From: Candidatus Accumulibacter contiguus
Lineage (GTDB): Bacteria; Pseudomonadota; Gammaproteobacteria; Burkholderiales; Rhodocyclaceae
Length of the DNA stretch: 64,000 bases
Assembly (NCBI RefSeq): GCF_012940005.1
Contig: NZ_SPMX01000012.1
Coordinates: 118,177 to 182,176 of the forward strand
Reading direction: 5' to 3'
Position numbers and translations under genes: made by a program. Under the pieces are notes generated by a model that saw nothing but the letters and a program-made list of their open reading frames with translations, had not been told where the DNA came from and did not search any database. This document shows positions 34,816-43,166 of the stretch, piece by piece; positions within the stretch are counted from its first letter, which is position 1; every line of letters begins with the position of its first letter.

Positions 34816-36064
34816 GCCGCTCGATCAATGCCATGGTGCGCGCCGTCGCTCCGCGGTGCGTCTGACTGAAAGTTTTCGCGGCAGCACGCATGGCCAGCAG
34901 CGCTTGCGGATGCTGGAGCAGATCTCTTGCCGCAATGGCCGCTTCGCTGGCATTCGAAACCGCACGCGCAGCCCCGCAAGCAATGGCATCTGCACTGGCC
35001 TGGGCAAAGTTGAAGCGATGCGGGCCAAGCAGGACCGGGCAGCCGCAGGCAGCCGCCTCGATCAGGTTCTGGCCGCCAAAAGGCAGCAAGGTACCCCCCA
35101 TCAGGGTCAGATCAGCGAGCGCGTAAAAGGCGGCCATTTCACCCATGCTGTCGCCCAGCCAGACCTGCATTTCGCGGCCTGGCAAGGTTTCCGCACTTCT
35201 GCGGCAGAATGCCAGCCCGCGCTTGCCAATCAGTTCGGCGACCTCGGCAAAACGTTGCGGATGACGCGGCACCAGCAGCAAGAGCAAGTCGGGAATGTTC
35301 ATTCCCATGAAGGCTTCGAGAATCAGCGCTTCCTCGCCTTCTCGTGTACTGGCGGCCAGCCAGACCGGGCGGGCAGAGAGCGCCTGCCGCCAGCAAGCTC
35401 CCTGCCGGAGCATGGCCGGCGCCGGGGTTACATCGAACTTGAGGTTGCCGCAGACGCTGACCTGGCGAGCGCCGATCTTCTGCAGGCGTTCGGCGTCGGC
35501 GGCGGTCTGTGCCGCAATCGCGCTCAACGATGCCAGGGCTGGCCGGATCAGGCTCGGCAAGCGTGCATAGCCGCGCTGCGAACGTGCGGACAGGCGAGCG
35601 TTGATCAAAGCCATCGGCAGCTTGCGTCGCCTGGCCGCCTCGATCAGGTTGGGCCACACTTCAGTTTCCATCAGCAAGCCGATTTGGGGCTGAAAGTGGT
35701 CGAGAAAGCGCCCGCAGGCAGCAGGCAGGTCATAAGGCAGATAGGCCTGCATCAGCCGCCCGGGATGCCGCGCCAGCAACTCCTGAGCGGTCGTCCGACC
35801 GGTCGGCGTCATGTGCGTCAGCAGCACACCGTGCCCAGGGTAGGCACGCAGCAGCGAATCGATCAGCGGTGCCGCGGCACGTGTCTCGCCGACCGAAACG
35901 GCGTGCAGCCAGAGCAGCGGCAGGGGTGGACGCGAGGCGTAGAAGCCGTGCCGCTCGCCCAGCTGCTGCAGGTACTCGGGCTGCCGGCGCGCTCGCCAGA
36001 GCAGGCGCAGCCAGACCAGCGGCATGGCCAGATAGAAGAGCAGCGAATACAGCAGACGGCTCAT
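34790..36064 (-). CDS. waaA: 3-deoxy-D-manno-octulosonic acid transferase
   Basis: 424 residues. The ATG at 36064 overlaps the waaC stop. An N-terminal membrane anchor (LLYSLLFYLAMPLVWLRLLW) is followed by the GT-B fold of KDO transferase: LLWLHAVSVGETRAAAPLID, LLMETEVWPNLIEAARRR and MGGTLLPFGGQNLIEAAACG. It adds KDO to lipid A, the first step of LPS core assembly, at the inner membrane. It is the second gene of the waaC-waaA operon. Confidence 0.96.
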   Translation of the reverse strand: MSRLLYSLLFYLAMPLVWLRLLWRARRQPEYLQQLGERHGFYASRPPLPLLWLHAVSVGETRAAAPLIDSLLRAYPGHGVLLTHMTPTGRTTAQELLARHPGRLMQAYLPYDLPAACGRFLDHFQPQIGLLMETEVWPNLIEAARRRKLPMALINARLSARSQRGYARLPSLIRPALASLSAIAAQTAADAERLQKIGARQVSVCGNLKFDVTPAPAMLRQGACWRQALSARPVWLAASTREGEEALILEAFMGMNIPDLLLLLVPRHPQRFAEVAELIGKRGLAFCRRSAETLPGREMQVWLGDSMGEMAAFYALADLTLMGGTLLPFGGQNLIEAAACGCPVLLGPHRFNFAQASADAIACGAARAVSNASEAAIAARDLLQHPQALLAMRAAAKTFSQTHRGATARTMALIERLMALRTAN

Positions 36065-37017
36065 CGGCGCAGGATCTGCTCGGTGACCGTCAGCACCTCG
36101 CTGACCGACGGCGGAGCACCGGCGCCGCCGAGATTGCGTACGATGCCGCTGCCATGGACTCCGGTCAGCGCCGGGTCGGTCGCGATGTACAGGGCGATGA
36201 CCGGTACGCGCAGGGCCGCGGCGAGGTGCGCGAGGCCGGTATCGACGCCAATGGTCAGGCTGGCCCGTGCAATCAGCGCGGCGACCTGCGGCAGGCTCAG
36301 AGGTGGCGCCAGCACTGCAGCCGTGACCGCGGCGGCGATACGTTCGGCACGTTGCCGTTCGACCGCGTTGCCGGCCGGCAGGACCGGCGTCAGTCCGCGC
36401 TCGCCAAGAGCCTGGCCAAGCTCGCACCAGTGCATTTCATCCCACAGCTTGTCGTCGCGACTGGTCGCCGTCAGCAGAACCACCAGACGATCTGCACTGA
36501 GCCAGTCGGTTTCGATCGTCGGCGCCGAAATCCCGTAGTCGAGCGGCAGGTCGACCGGGTAGTCGAAAGCAGCAGCAGCCAGCCAGCGGTTGCGTTGTAC
36601 CGCATGCACATTGCGAGGAATGACGAAGGTCTGGTCATAGAACCGCGCTGCCAGGGGTTCACGCGCGGCTTCGGCGGCATAACCGCAATGCCTGCCCTGC
36701 GCTTGCCGAGCAATCAGCGCGCTCTTCAGCAATCCTTGCGTATCGAGCACGATGTCGTACGCCTTGCGGCTGATGAGTCGCCGGAAATCGCGCAGTTCAC
36801 GCCAGGTGGCAAGCCGGCCAAGGTGCCGGCGCCAACGTCTGAGGGCAACCGGAATGACTTGGTCGAGCGCCGGATGCAGACGGGGAATATCGGCAAAGGA
36901 CTCCTCGACACACCAGTCAATCCGCGCTCCGGGAAAGACATGACGCAGATCGCTGAGCACCGGCAGGTTGTGAATTACGTCACCGAGCGACGAGGTCTTT
37001 ACCAGTAGGATGCGCAT
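36061..37017 (-). CDS. waaC: Lipopolysaccharide heptosyltransferase I
   Basis: 318 residues. MRILLVKTSSLGDVIHNLPV, then DWCVEESFADIPRLHPALDQ and the nucleotide-sugar site GVDTGLAHLAAALRVPVIAL are hallmarks of WaaC (GT9). It transfers the first L-glycero-D-manno-heptose to KDO. It is followed by waaA with a four-base overlap. The divergent manC starts about 150 bases away. Confidence 0.95.
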   Translation of the reverse strand: MRILLVKTSSLGDVIHNLPVLSDLRHVFPGARIDWCVEESFADIPRLHPALDQVIPVALRRWRRHLGRLATWRELRDFRRLISRKAYDIVLDTQGLLKSALIARQAQGRHCGYAAEAAREPLAARFYDQTFVIPRNVHAVQRNRWLAAAAFDYPVDLPLDYGISAPTIETDWLSADRLVVLLTATSRDDKLWDEMHWCELGQALGERGLTPVLPAGNAVERQRAERIAAAVTAAVLAPPLSLPQVAALIARASLTIGVDTGLAHLAAALRVPVIALYIATDPALTGVHGSGIVRNLGGAGAPPSVSEVLTVTEQILRR

Positions 37018-37169
37018 CGCTGGGCCAGGGTGATGAAGGCGGTAGCCGGGAAGTGCGCATTATAGGAGATGCCCAGCCTGCTGCACGGCTGGCGCACCAT
37101 TGAAGCGCTATAATGCCGCCTCTTGCCATCCCTTCGCGGCGAGTCGGCCCTGTTCTGGAGACGCTGCAA

Positions 37170-38591
37170 ATGAACTCCCCCATGATTCGTCCGGTCGTCC
37201 TTTGTGGAGGATCCGGGACCCGTCTGTGGCCGCTTTCGCGAACGCATTATCCCAAGCAGTTTCTGCGTCTGGTGGATGATTTTTCGCTGCTCCAGAACAC
37301 CTTGCGACGACTCGACGGCCTCGCAGGACTTGGCAGGGCAATTGCCGTGGCCAACGAAAACCACCGTTTCCTGGTCGCCGAACAACTCCTGGAGATCGGG
37401 CTGCAGGCCGACATCCTGCTTGAGCCGGCCGCGCGCAATACCGCGCCTGCGGTCGCAGCGGCAGCGCTGCAGGCACTCGGTGAGGAAGGGGAGAAAGCTG
37501 CGCCGCTGCTGCTGGTGCTTCCCTCGGATCACGTGATTGCCGATGTCGCCGCTTTCCAGGACGCAGTCAGGGGGGCGATTCCGCACGCCAACGCCGGAGC
37601 TCTGGTCACCTTTGGTGTGTTGGCTGACCGCCCGGAAACCGGCTACGGCTATATTCGCCGTGGCGATCCAGTCAGCGGGGGCTATGCCCTCGCTCGTTTC
37701 GTCGAAAAACCCGATCCTGAAACTGCGCAAGCCTACCTGGATTCGGGCGACTACTTCTGGAATAGCGGCATGTTCCTGTTCCGCGCCGACACTTATCTCG
37801 AGGCACTCGACCGCTTCGCGCCGGCCATCCGCAACTGCGTTGCCACATCGATGGCGAGTGCGCGCCGCGATCTCGATTTTCTCCGCCTCGACCCGGTCGC
37901 TTTCGCGGCCAGCCCGTCGATCTCGATCGATTACGCAGTCATGGAAAAGACCGAGCGGGGGGTGGTCATTCCGCTCTCTGCCGGCTGGAACGACATCGGT
38001 GCCTGGGATGCGCTATCGACCATCGGCCAGACCGGTGCCAACAGCAACACACAACGCGGCGACGTGCACAGCGTCGACACCCGCGATTGCGTCCTGATCT
38101 CCGAAGGACGATTGCTCGCCACGGTGGGGGTCAGGGATCTGATCGTGATCGCCACCCCCGACGCGGTATTGGTGGCCGACAAGTCGAAAGCGCAGGAGGT
38201 CAAGGCGCTGGTCGAAGAATTGAAGTGCGCGACACGTTGCGAAACCGAATTCCGGCACATCGTGCATCGCCCCTGGGGTAGCTACGAGGGGTTGGCGAAC
38301 GGCCCGCGCTATCAGGTCAAGCGCATCCTGGTCAAGCCAGGCGCGAGCCTCAGTCTGCAGAAGCATCATCATCGTGCCGAGCACTGGGTCGTCGTCAAGG
38401 GCACGGCGCTGATCGCGCGCGGCAACGAATCGCTGCTGCTCTCCGAAAACCAGTCGACCTATATTCCGCTCGGCGTGGTGCATCGCCTGGAAAACCCCGG
38501 CAAGATCGACCTCGAAATCGTCGAGGTTCAGTCCGGCAGCTACCTGGGAGAAGATGACATCGTTCGTCTGGAAGACAGCTACGGCAGATGA
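37170..38591 (+). CDS. manC: Mannose-1-phosphate guanylyltransferase / mannose-6-phosphate isomerase
   Basis: 473 residues from the ATG at 37170 (GGAG upstream); the frame is open to 37113. The nucleotidyltransferase domain has VLCGGSGTRLWPLSRTHYPK and FVEKPDPETAQAYLDSGDYF. The C-terminal cupin (about 360-470) carries the type II isomerase motif QKHHHRAEHWVVVKGTALIA. It makes GDP-mannose for polysaccharides or nodulation-type sugars. No gmd or algD is in the window. It stands upstream of rfbB-rfbD by about 100 bases and may be co-transcribed. Confidence 0.95.
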   Translation: MNSPMIRPVVLCGGSGTRLWPLSRTHYPKQFLRLVDDFSLLQNTLRRLDGLAGLGRAIAVANENHRFLVAEQLLEIGLQADILLEPAARNTAPAVAAAALQALGEEGEKAAPLLLVLPSDHVIADVAAFQDAVRGAIPHANAGALVTFGVLADRPETGYGYIRRGDPVSGGYALARFVEKPDPETAQAYLDSGDYFWNSGMFLFRADTYLEALDRFAPAIRNCVATSMASARRDLDFLRLDPVAFAASPSISIDYAVMEKTERGVVIPLSAGWNDIGAWDALSTIGQTGANSNTQRGDVHSVDTRDCVLISEGRLLATVGVRDLIVIATPDAVLVADKSKAQEVKALVEELKCATRCETEFRHIVHRPWGSYEGLANGPRYQVKRILVKPGASLSLQKHHHRAEHWVVVKGTALIARGNESLLLSENQSTYIPLGVVHRLENPGKIDLEIVEVQSGSYLGEDDIVRLEDSYGR

Positions 38592-38687
38592 GTCCGATCG
38601 CCGATACCACCTTGACCTGGATTACGCCATGATCCGCCCGCCGGTCGCGACACGCATTCCCCCCACCCTGCTTGAAAGGCTCTCCCC

Positions 38688-39755
38688 ATGATTCTGGTTA
38701 CTGGCGGTGCCGGCTTTATCGGAGCCAACTTCGTTCTCGACTGGCTGGCACAGAGCGACGAGGCGCTGCTCAACCTCGACAAGCTGAGCTATGCGGGCAA
38801 TCGCGAAAACCTCGCCTCGCTGACCAATGACCCGCGGCACCTCTTCGTGCACGGCGACATTGGCGACAGCGAACTGACGGACCGCCTGCTGGCGCAATAC
38901 CAGCCGCGCGCGATCCTCAACTTCGCCGCCGAATCGCACGTCGACCGCTCGATCCACGGCCCGGAAGACTTCATCCAGACCAACATCGTCGGCACCTTCC
39001 ATCTGCTGGAAGCCGTGCGCGCTTACTGGAACGGCCTGCCCGACGAGGCCAGACGGGGCTTCCGCTTCCTGCAGGTATCCACCGACGAGGTCTATGGCTC
39101 CTTGTCCAGAGACGAACCCGCCTTCAGCGAAACCCATCGCTACGAACCCAACAGTCCCTACTCGGCGAGCAAGGCAGCGAGCGACCACCTGGTACGCGCC
39201 TACCACCACACCTATGGCCTGCCGGTGCTCACCACCAACTGCTCGAACAACTACGGCCCCTACCACTTCCCCGAGAAGCTGATCCCGCTGATCATCGTCA
39301 ACGCTCTCGCCGGCAAACCCTTGCCGATCTATGGCGACGGTCAGCAGATTCGCGACTGGCTGTACGTCAAGGACCACTGCAGTGCCATCCGGCGCGTACT
39401 CGATGCCGGTCGTCCCGGCGAGACCTACAATATCGGCGGCTGGAACGAAAAAACCAATCTCGACATTGTGCATACGGTCTGTGCGCTGCTCGACGAGATC
39501 AGTCCGCGCGCCGACGGCAAGCCCTACCACGAACAGATCCGCTACGTGACCGATCGGCCAGGCCACGATCGACGCTACGCCATCGACGCCCGCAAGATCG
39601 AAAGGGAACTGGGCTGGAAACCGGCCGAAACCTTCGACACCGGTATTCGCAAGACTGTGCAGTGGTATCTGCAAAATCAGGACTGGGTTCGCCATGTCCA
39701 GTCCGGCGCCTACCGCGATTGGGTCGAGAAGAACTACGGCGAGCGCCAGCCATGA
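38688..39755 (+). CDS. rfbB: dTDP-glucose 4,6-dehydratase
   Basis: 355 residues. The extended SDR start [20 protein letters not shown] gives the NAD glycine motif. The active site is in [15 protein letters not shown] and [20 protein letters not shown] (YxxxK), and [18 protein letters not shown] is diagnostic of RmlB. It converts dTDP-glucose to the 4-keto-6-deoxy intermediate for dTDP-rhamnose. It overlaps rfbD by four bases. rfbA and rfbC are not in the window. Confidence 0.97.
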   Translation: MILVTGGAGFIGANFVLDWLAQSDEALLNLDKLSYAGNRENLASLTNDPRHLFVHGDIGDSELTDRLLAQYQPRAILNFAAESHVDRSIHGPEDFIQTNIVGTFHLLEAVRAYWNGLPDEARRGFRFLQVSTDEVYGSLSRDEPAFSETHRYEPNSPYSASKAASDHLVRAYHHTYGLPVLTTNCSNNYGPYHFPEKLIPLIIVNALAGKPLPIYGDGQQIRDWLYVKDHCSAIRRVLDAGRPGETYNIGGWNEKTNLDIVHTVCALLDEISPRADGKPYHEQIRYVTDRPGHDRRYAIDARKIERELGWKPAETFDTGIRKTVQWYLQNQDWVRHVQSGAYRDWVEKNYGERQP

Positions 39756-40648
39756 AGATCCTGCTCTTCGGCAAGCGCGGACAGGTCGGCTGGGAATTGC
39801 AGCGCAGCCTGGCGCCGCTTGGTCAGATCGTCGCCCTCGATTACGAAGGGGAAGGCAGCCTGTGCGGCAGTTTCACCGATCTCGCGGGACTGGCCGCCTG
39901 CGTGCGCGCAGTCGCTCCCGACGTCATCGTCAACGCTGCCGCTCATACGGCGGTCGACAAGGCCGAGTCGGAACCCGATCTGGCGAGAACCATCAACGCC
40001 CTGGCTCCCGGCGTTCTGGCCGAGGAAGCCGAGCGCCTCGGTGCCTGGCTGGTGCATTACTCGACCGACTACGTGTTTGACGGCAGCGGCGACTCGCCGT
40101 GGCGGGAAAGCGACCCGACCGGCCCGCTCGGGGTCTACGGAAAGACCAAACTCGCAGGCGAGCAGGCCGTGGCCTGCTGCGACCGGCATCTGATCTTCCG
40201 CACCAGTTGGGTCTTTGCCGCGCGCGGCAACAACTTTGCTCGGACCATGCTGCGCTTGGCGAGCGAGCGCGATCAACTCCAGGTCGTCGCTGACCAGATC
40301 GGCGCGCCGACTGGCGCCGAACTGCTGGCGGACGTCACCGCACACGCCATTCGCAGCGTGCAGCAGCGTCCTGCCCTCGCCGGTCTCTACCATTTGGTGG
40401 CCGGCGGCGAAACCAGTTGGCACGGCTACGCACGGCACGTCATCGAACATGCCCGCCAGGCCGGCCGAGCGATTCGGGTCGCTCCGGAAGCCATCGAAGC
40501 CGTGCCCAGCAGCGCCTACCCGCTCCCCGCGCCACGCCCCCGCAACTCTCGTCTCGACACGCGCAAGCTGCAGGCCGCCTTTGACCTGGTCCTGCCGGAT
40601 TGGCAAACGGGGGTGGACCGCATGTTGCTGGAAATCCTCGACCAATAA
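39752..40648 (+). CDS. rfbD: dTDP-4-dehydrorhamnose reductase
   Basis: 298 residues from the ATG overlapping the rfbB stop. [50 protein letters not shown] and [13 protein letters not shown] (YxxxK) are standard for RmlD. It performs the last NAD(P)H step to dTDP-L-rhamnose. The order is rfbB-rfbD; the missing rfbA/rfbC must lie elsewhere if rhamnose is made. Confidence 0.96.
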   Translation: MKILLFGKRGQVGWELQRSLAPLGQIVALDYEGEGSLCGSFTDLAGLAACVRAVAPDVIVNAAAHTAVDKAESEPDLARTINALAPGVLAEEAERLGAWLVHYSTDYVFDGSGDSPWRESDPTGPLGVYGKTKLAGEQAVACCDRHLIFRTSWVFAARGNNFARTMLRLASERDQLQVVADQIGAPTGAELLADVTAHAIRSVQQRPALAGLYHLVAGGETSWHGYARHVIEHARQAGRAIRVAPEAIEAVPSSAYPLPAPRPRNSRLDTRKLQAAFDLVLPDWQTGVDRMLLEILDQ

Positions 40649-40701
40649 GTCCATAAGTGATGGTGAACAACGCAGCGCACAGATTCTGAGGGGAAGCAAA
40701 A

Positions 40702-41511
40702 TTGCTCTGGTGGCTGGCATATATCGCACTGGGTCTGTTTACCGGTTTCTTCGCCGGCATGCTCGGCATTGGCGGCGGACTGGTGATGGTGCCGGCGCTG
40801 ACCATGATGTTCGCCGCGCAGGCGGGCTTTCCGCCGGCGGAAGTTCTCCATCTGGCCCTTGGAACGGCGATGGCGGCGATCCTGTTCACCTCGCTGGCCA
40901 GTCTGCGTGCGCATCACCAGCATGGCGCAGTGTTGTGGAAGATCGTCGCCCAGATCACGCCGGGGATTCTCGTCGGGACACTGCTCGGCACGCTCTTCGC
41001 CGCCAGTGTCCCGGCAAAACCACTGGCCGTGTTCTTCACGGCTTTCGTTTGCTGCGTGGCCGTGCAGATGATCCTCAACCTGAAGCCGAAAGCATCGCGC
41101 GAATTGCCGGGTGCCGGCGGCGTTTTTGCCGTCGGTAGCGGCATCGGTGCGGTCTCGGCACTGGTCGCCATCGGCGGCGGTGCGCTGACCGTGCCCTTCC
41201 TGACCTGGTGCAACGTGCGCGTGCAGCATGCCATCGGCACTTCGGCAGCGGTCGGTTTTCCGATCGCGCTGGGCGGCTCGCTGGGCTACATCTTCAACGG
41301 CTGGGGGCACGCCGAATTGCCACAGTGGAGCCTTGGCTACGTGTATCTGCCGGCCTTGCTCTGGCTGGTGCCTGCGAGCATGCTGACGGCCCCGCTGGGG
41401 GCGGGGCTGGCGCACCGTCTGCCGGTGGCCACCTTGAAACGCGTTTTCGCAGGCGTCCTGATCCTGCTGGCGGCAAAAATGCTGTGGGGACTCTTCGTCG
41501 GAAAAGGATGA
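40702..41511 (+). CDS. TauE/SafE-family membrane permease
   Basis: 269 residues with about eight hydrophobic helices. The start is TTG at 40702, preceded by GAGGGGA. The glycine-rich N-terminal repeat YIALGLFTGFFAGMLGIGGG and its second copy near residue 150 (GIGAVSALVAIGGGALTVPF) are the family's duplicated signature. Members export sulfite or organosulfur compounds, or carry other anions. The substrate is not predictable here. It stands alone between rfbD and the convergent crotonase gene. Confidence 0.88.
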   Translation: MLWWLAYIALGLFTGFFAGMLGIGGGLVMVPALTMMFAAQAGFPPAEVLHLALGTAMAAILFTSLASLRAHHQHGAVLWKIVAQITPGILVGTLLGTLFAASVPAKPLAVFFTAFVCCVAVQMILNLKPKASRELPGAGGVFAVGSGIGAVSALVAIGGGALTVPFLTWCNVRVQHAIGTSAAVGFPIALGGSLGYIFNGWGHAELPQWSLGYVYLPALLWLVPASMLTAPLGAGLAHRLPVATLKRVFAGVLILLAAKMLWGLFVGKG

Positions 41512-41523
41512 ACTGCGGGGTGA

Positions 41524-42303
41524 TCAGCGACCGTTGAACTGCGGTTTGCGTTTTTCGAGAAAAGCCGACAGGCCCTCGTGGTAATCTTCGCTGTCGAGGA
41601 AAGCGAACGAAGCGCGCAGTTCCTGCTCACTGAGCGGTCGAGCGTGCTGCAGGCGGCGTACCCACTGTTTGTGCCAGCGGGCGACCAGCGGCGCGCCTTC
41701 GCAGATGCGCCGGGCACTCGTGTAGGCTTCCGGAACGAGCTCCGGATCAGCGACGACGCGCGTGACGAGGCCCTTGGCCAGAGCCTCTCCTGATCCGAGA
41801 ATGCGCCCTTCGAGCAGAATTTCGAGCACCGTCGCCGGCCCGGCGAGACGCAGCAGACTCGCCATTTCGACGGGATACATCGAAAATCCGAGCTGGTTGA
41901 TCGGCGCACCGAAGCGCGCAGACTCGCCACAGATGCGCAGGTCACACTGCGCGGCGATCTCCAGCCCTCCCCCGATGCACGCCCCCTGCACCATGGCGAT
42001 CGTTGGGTGGCGACAATCGAAAACCGCCTGCAAGGCGGCACCCGCCTGTGCGTGATACGCCATCGCACGCTCCAGGGTATCGCGCTGGCTCCGGAACTCC
42101 TCGATGTCGCCACCCGCAGCGAAAGCCTGCTCTCCGTCGCCGCGCAGGACGACACAGCGCAGTTGATCGTCGGCGGACAGCTCGCTGACCACTGCCGCCA
42201 GGGTCTGCCACATCGCCAGGTCGAGCGCGTTGCGCTTGCCCGGATTCGCCAAGGTGACGGTCGCGACGGCGTCCGCGCGCGCGCAGAGAATGCTGCCGGT
42301 CAT
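41524..42303 (-). CDS. Enoyl-CoA hydratase/isomerase (crotonase) family protein
   Basis: 259 residues. The oxyanion-hole parts AFAAGGDIEEFRSQRD and ACIGGGLEIAAQCDLRICG are typical crotonase, and the Glu in GGGLEI corresponds to one catalytic Glu of hydratase. The second site, usually QPE, reads FGAPINQLGFSMYPVEM, so the second Glu is replaced by Asn. Similar P-x-N-LG segments occur in some crotonases with other activities such as methylmalonyl-CoA decarboxylase. A plain hydratase role is therefore doubtful. It is co-transcribed behind the GntR regulator (ATGA overlap at 42300), next to the methylmalonyl-CoA operon. Confidence 0.8.
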   Translation of the reverse strand: MTGSILCARADAVATVTLANPGKRNALDLAMWQTLAAVVSELSADDQLRCVVLRGDGEQAFAAGGDIEEFRSQRDTLERAMAYHAQAGAALQAVFDCRHPTIAMVQGACIGGGLEIAAQCDLRICGESARFGAPINQLGFSMYPVEMASLLRLAGPATVLEILLEGRILGSGEALAKGLVTRVVADPELVPEAYTSARRICEGAPLVARWHKQWVRRLQHARPLSEQELRASFAFLDSEDYHEGLSAFLEKRKPQFNGR

Positions 42304-42971
42304 GCCACCAACTCCTGATGAACGGGGTTCCTGGCCAGCGCCTGCCGTCCGGACAGAATGTGATCGTGCATCAGGTTCTGCGCCCGCGTCGCGTCACCGG
42401 CCTTGATGGCCTCGAGAATGGCAGTATGTTCCGCCAGCGACTGCTGCAGACGACCATCGATGCTCAACGAAAAAAGGCGCGTCAGCTTGAGCACCTTGCG
42501 CAGATCCTGGATCACCTGTTGTAGCCAGCGGTTTCCGGAAAGCTGCTGGATGCGTGCGTGAAACTCCTGATTCGCCACGAAGAAGCGCTCGATCTGATTG
42601 CTGGCGGCGAAGCGTTCGAGCTGTCGATGGATGGTTTCAAGCCTGGCGATCTGCTCGGGCTGCGCGCGCCTGGTCGCTTCGAGTGCGCAACGCCCTTCGA
42701 GCATCGCCATCAAGGGGAAAATCTCGTCCAGATCCTGCTCCGATATTTCGGTCACGAAACAACCACGGCGTGGCTTCAGCGTCACCAGCCCTTCTGCAGC
42801 CAGAACCTTCAGTGCTTCGCGCAAGGGGGTTCGACTGATGCCGTAATCGACCGTCAGCAACTGCTCGTCGATGCGTGTTCCCGGCGGCAGTTCGTGCGCA
42901 AAGATGCGCTGCCTCAGTCTTTCAGCAACTTCCTGGTAGAGGGCAGTCTGGGCTATACGACTCGCAACCAT
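42300..42971 (-). CDS. GntR-family regulator (FCD domain)
   Basis: 223 residues from the ATG at 42971; a longer form from TTG at 43007 begins inside a palindrome and is less likely. The winged helix is VAERLRQRIFAHELPPGTRI, DEQLLTVDYGISRTPLREAL, VLAAEGLVTLKPRRGCFVTE. The C-terminal FCD ligand domain (about 85-215) has metal-binding-type His in EFHARIQQLSG and AEHTAILEAIKAGD. It reads divergently from the mutase-meaB-pccB-pccA operon and probably regulates it, itself and the crotonase. The ligand is unknown. Confidence 0.88.
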   Translation of the reverse strand: MVASRIAQTALYQEVAERLRQRIFAHELPPGTRIDEQLLTVDYGISRTPLREALKVLAAEGLVTLKPRRGCFVTEISEQDLDEIFPLMAMLEGRCALEATRRAQPEQIARLETIHRQLERFAASNQIERFFVANQEFHARIQQLSGNRWLQQVIQDLRKVLKLTRLFSLSIDGRLQQSLAEHTAILEAIKAGDATRAQNLMHDHILSGRQALARNPVHQELVA

Positions 42972-42996
42972 CGATCTTTTTTTCGCAGCCTTGTTC

Positions 42997-43040
42997 AGGT
43001 CCCCCAAGGGACCTTGCTTTCATAATTATGGATACAGTAT
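42997..43040. promoter_or_regulatory. Candidate operators between gntR and the mutase operon
   Basis: Two dyads lie in the divergent intergenic region. AGGTCCC, four bases, GGGACCT (42997-43014) is a perfect 7-base inverted repeat overlapping the possible TTG start of gntR. ATACAGTAT (43032-43040) is a short palindrome with a central A, in the size range of GntR-family half-site pairs. Either may be the autoregulatory operator; neither is proven. Confidence 0.4.
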
Positions 43041-43166
43041 TATTCGCGGAGCGGGGTGTCAAGCGTTAAAATAGCCTGTGCAGCGCGACTCCCCTGAGCG
43101 CCATGGCTTGTGCATCGTCAGGCGGAAGAACCGCCTCAATCCACAGATTTCTCGAAAGGTTCCGTC

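Noticed and set aside
34757..36538. A 593-codon plus-strand frame antisense to waaA
   Set aside because: waaA motifs are on the minus strand; the plus frame has no similarity to any family.
43021..43166. A cobalamin riboswitch before the mutase gene
   Set aside because: No B12-box-like sequence or long structured leader is visible; only short palindromes were found.
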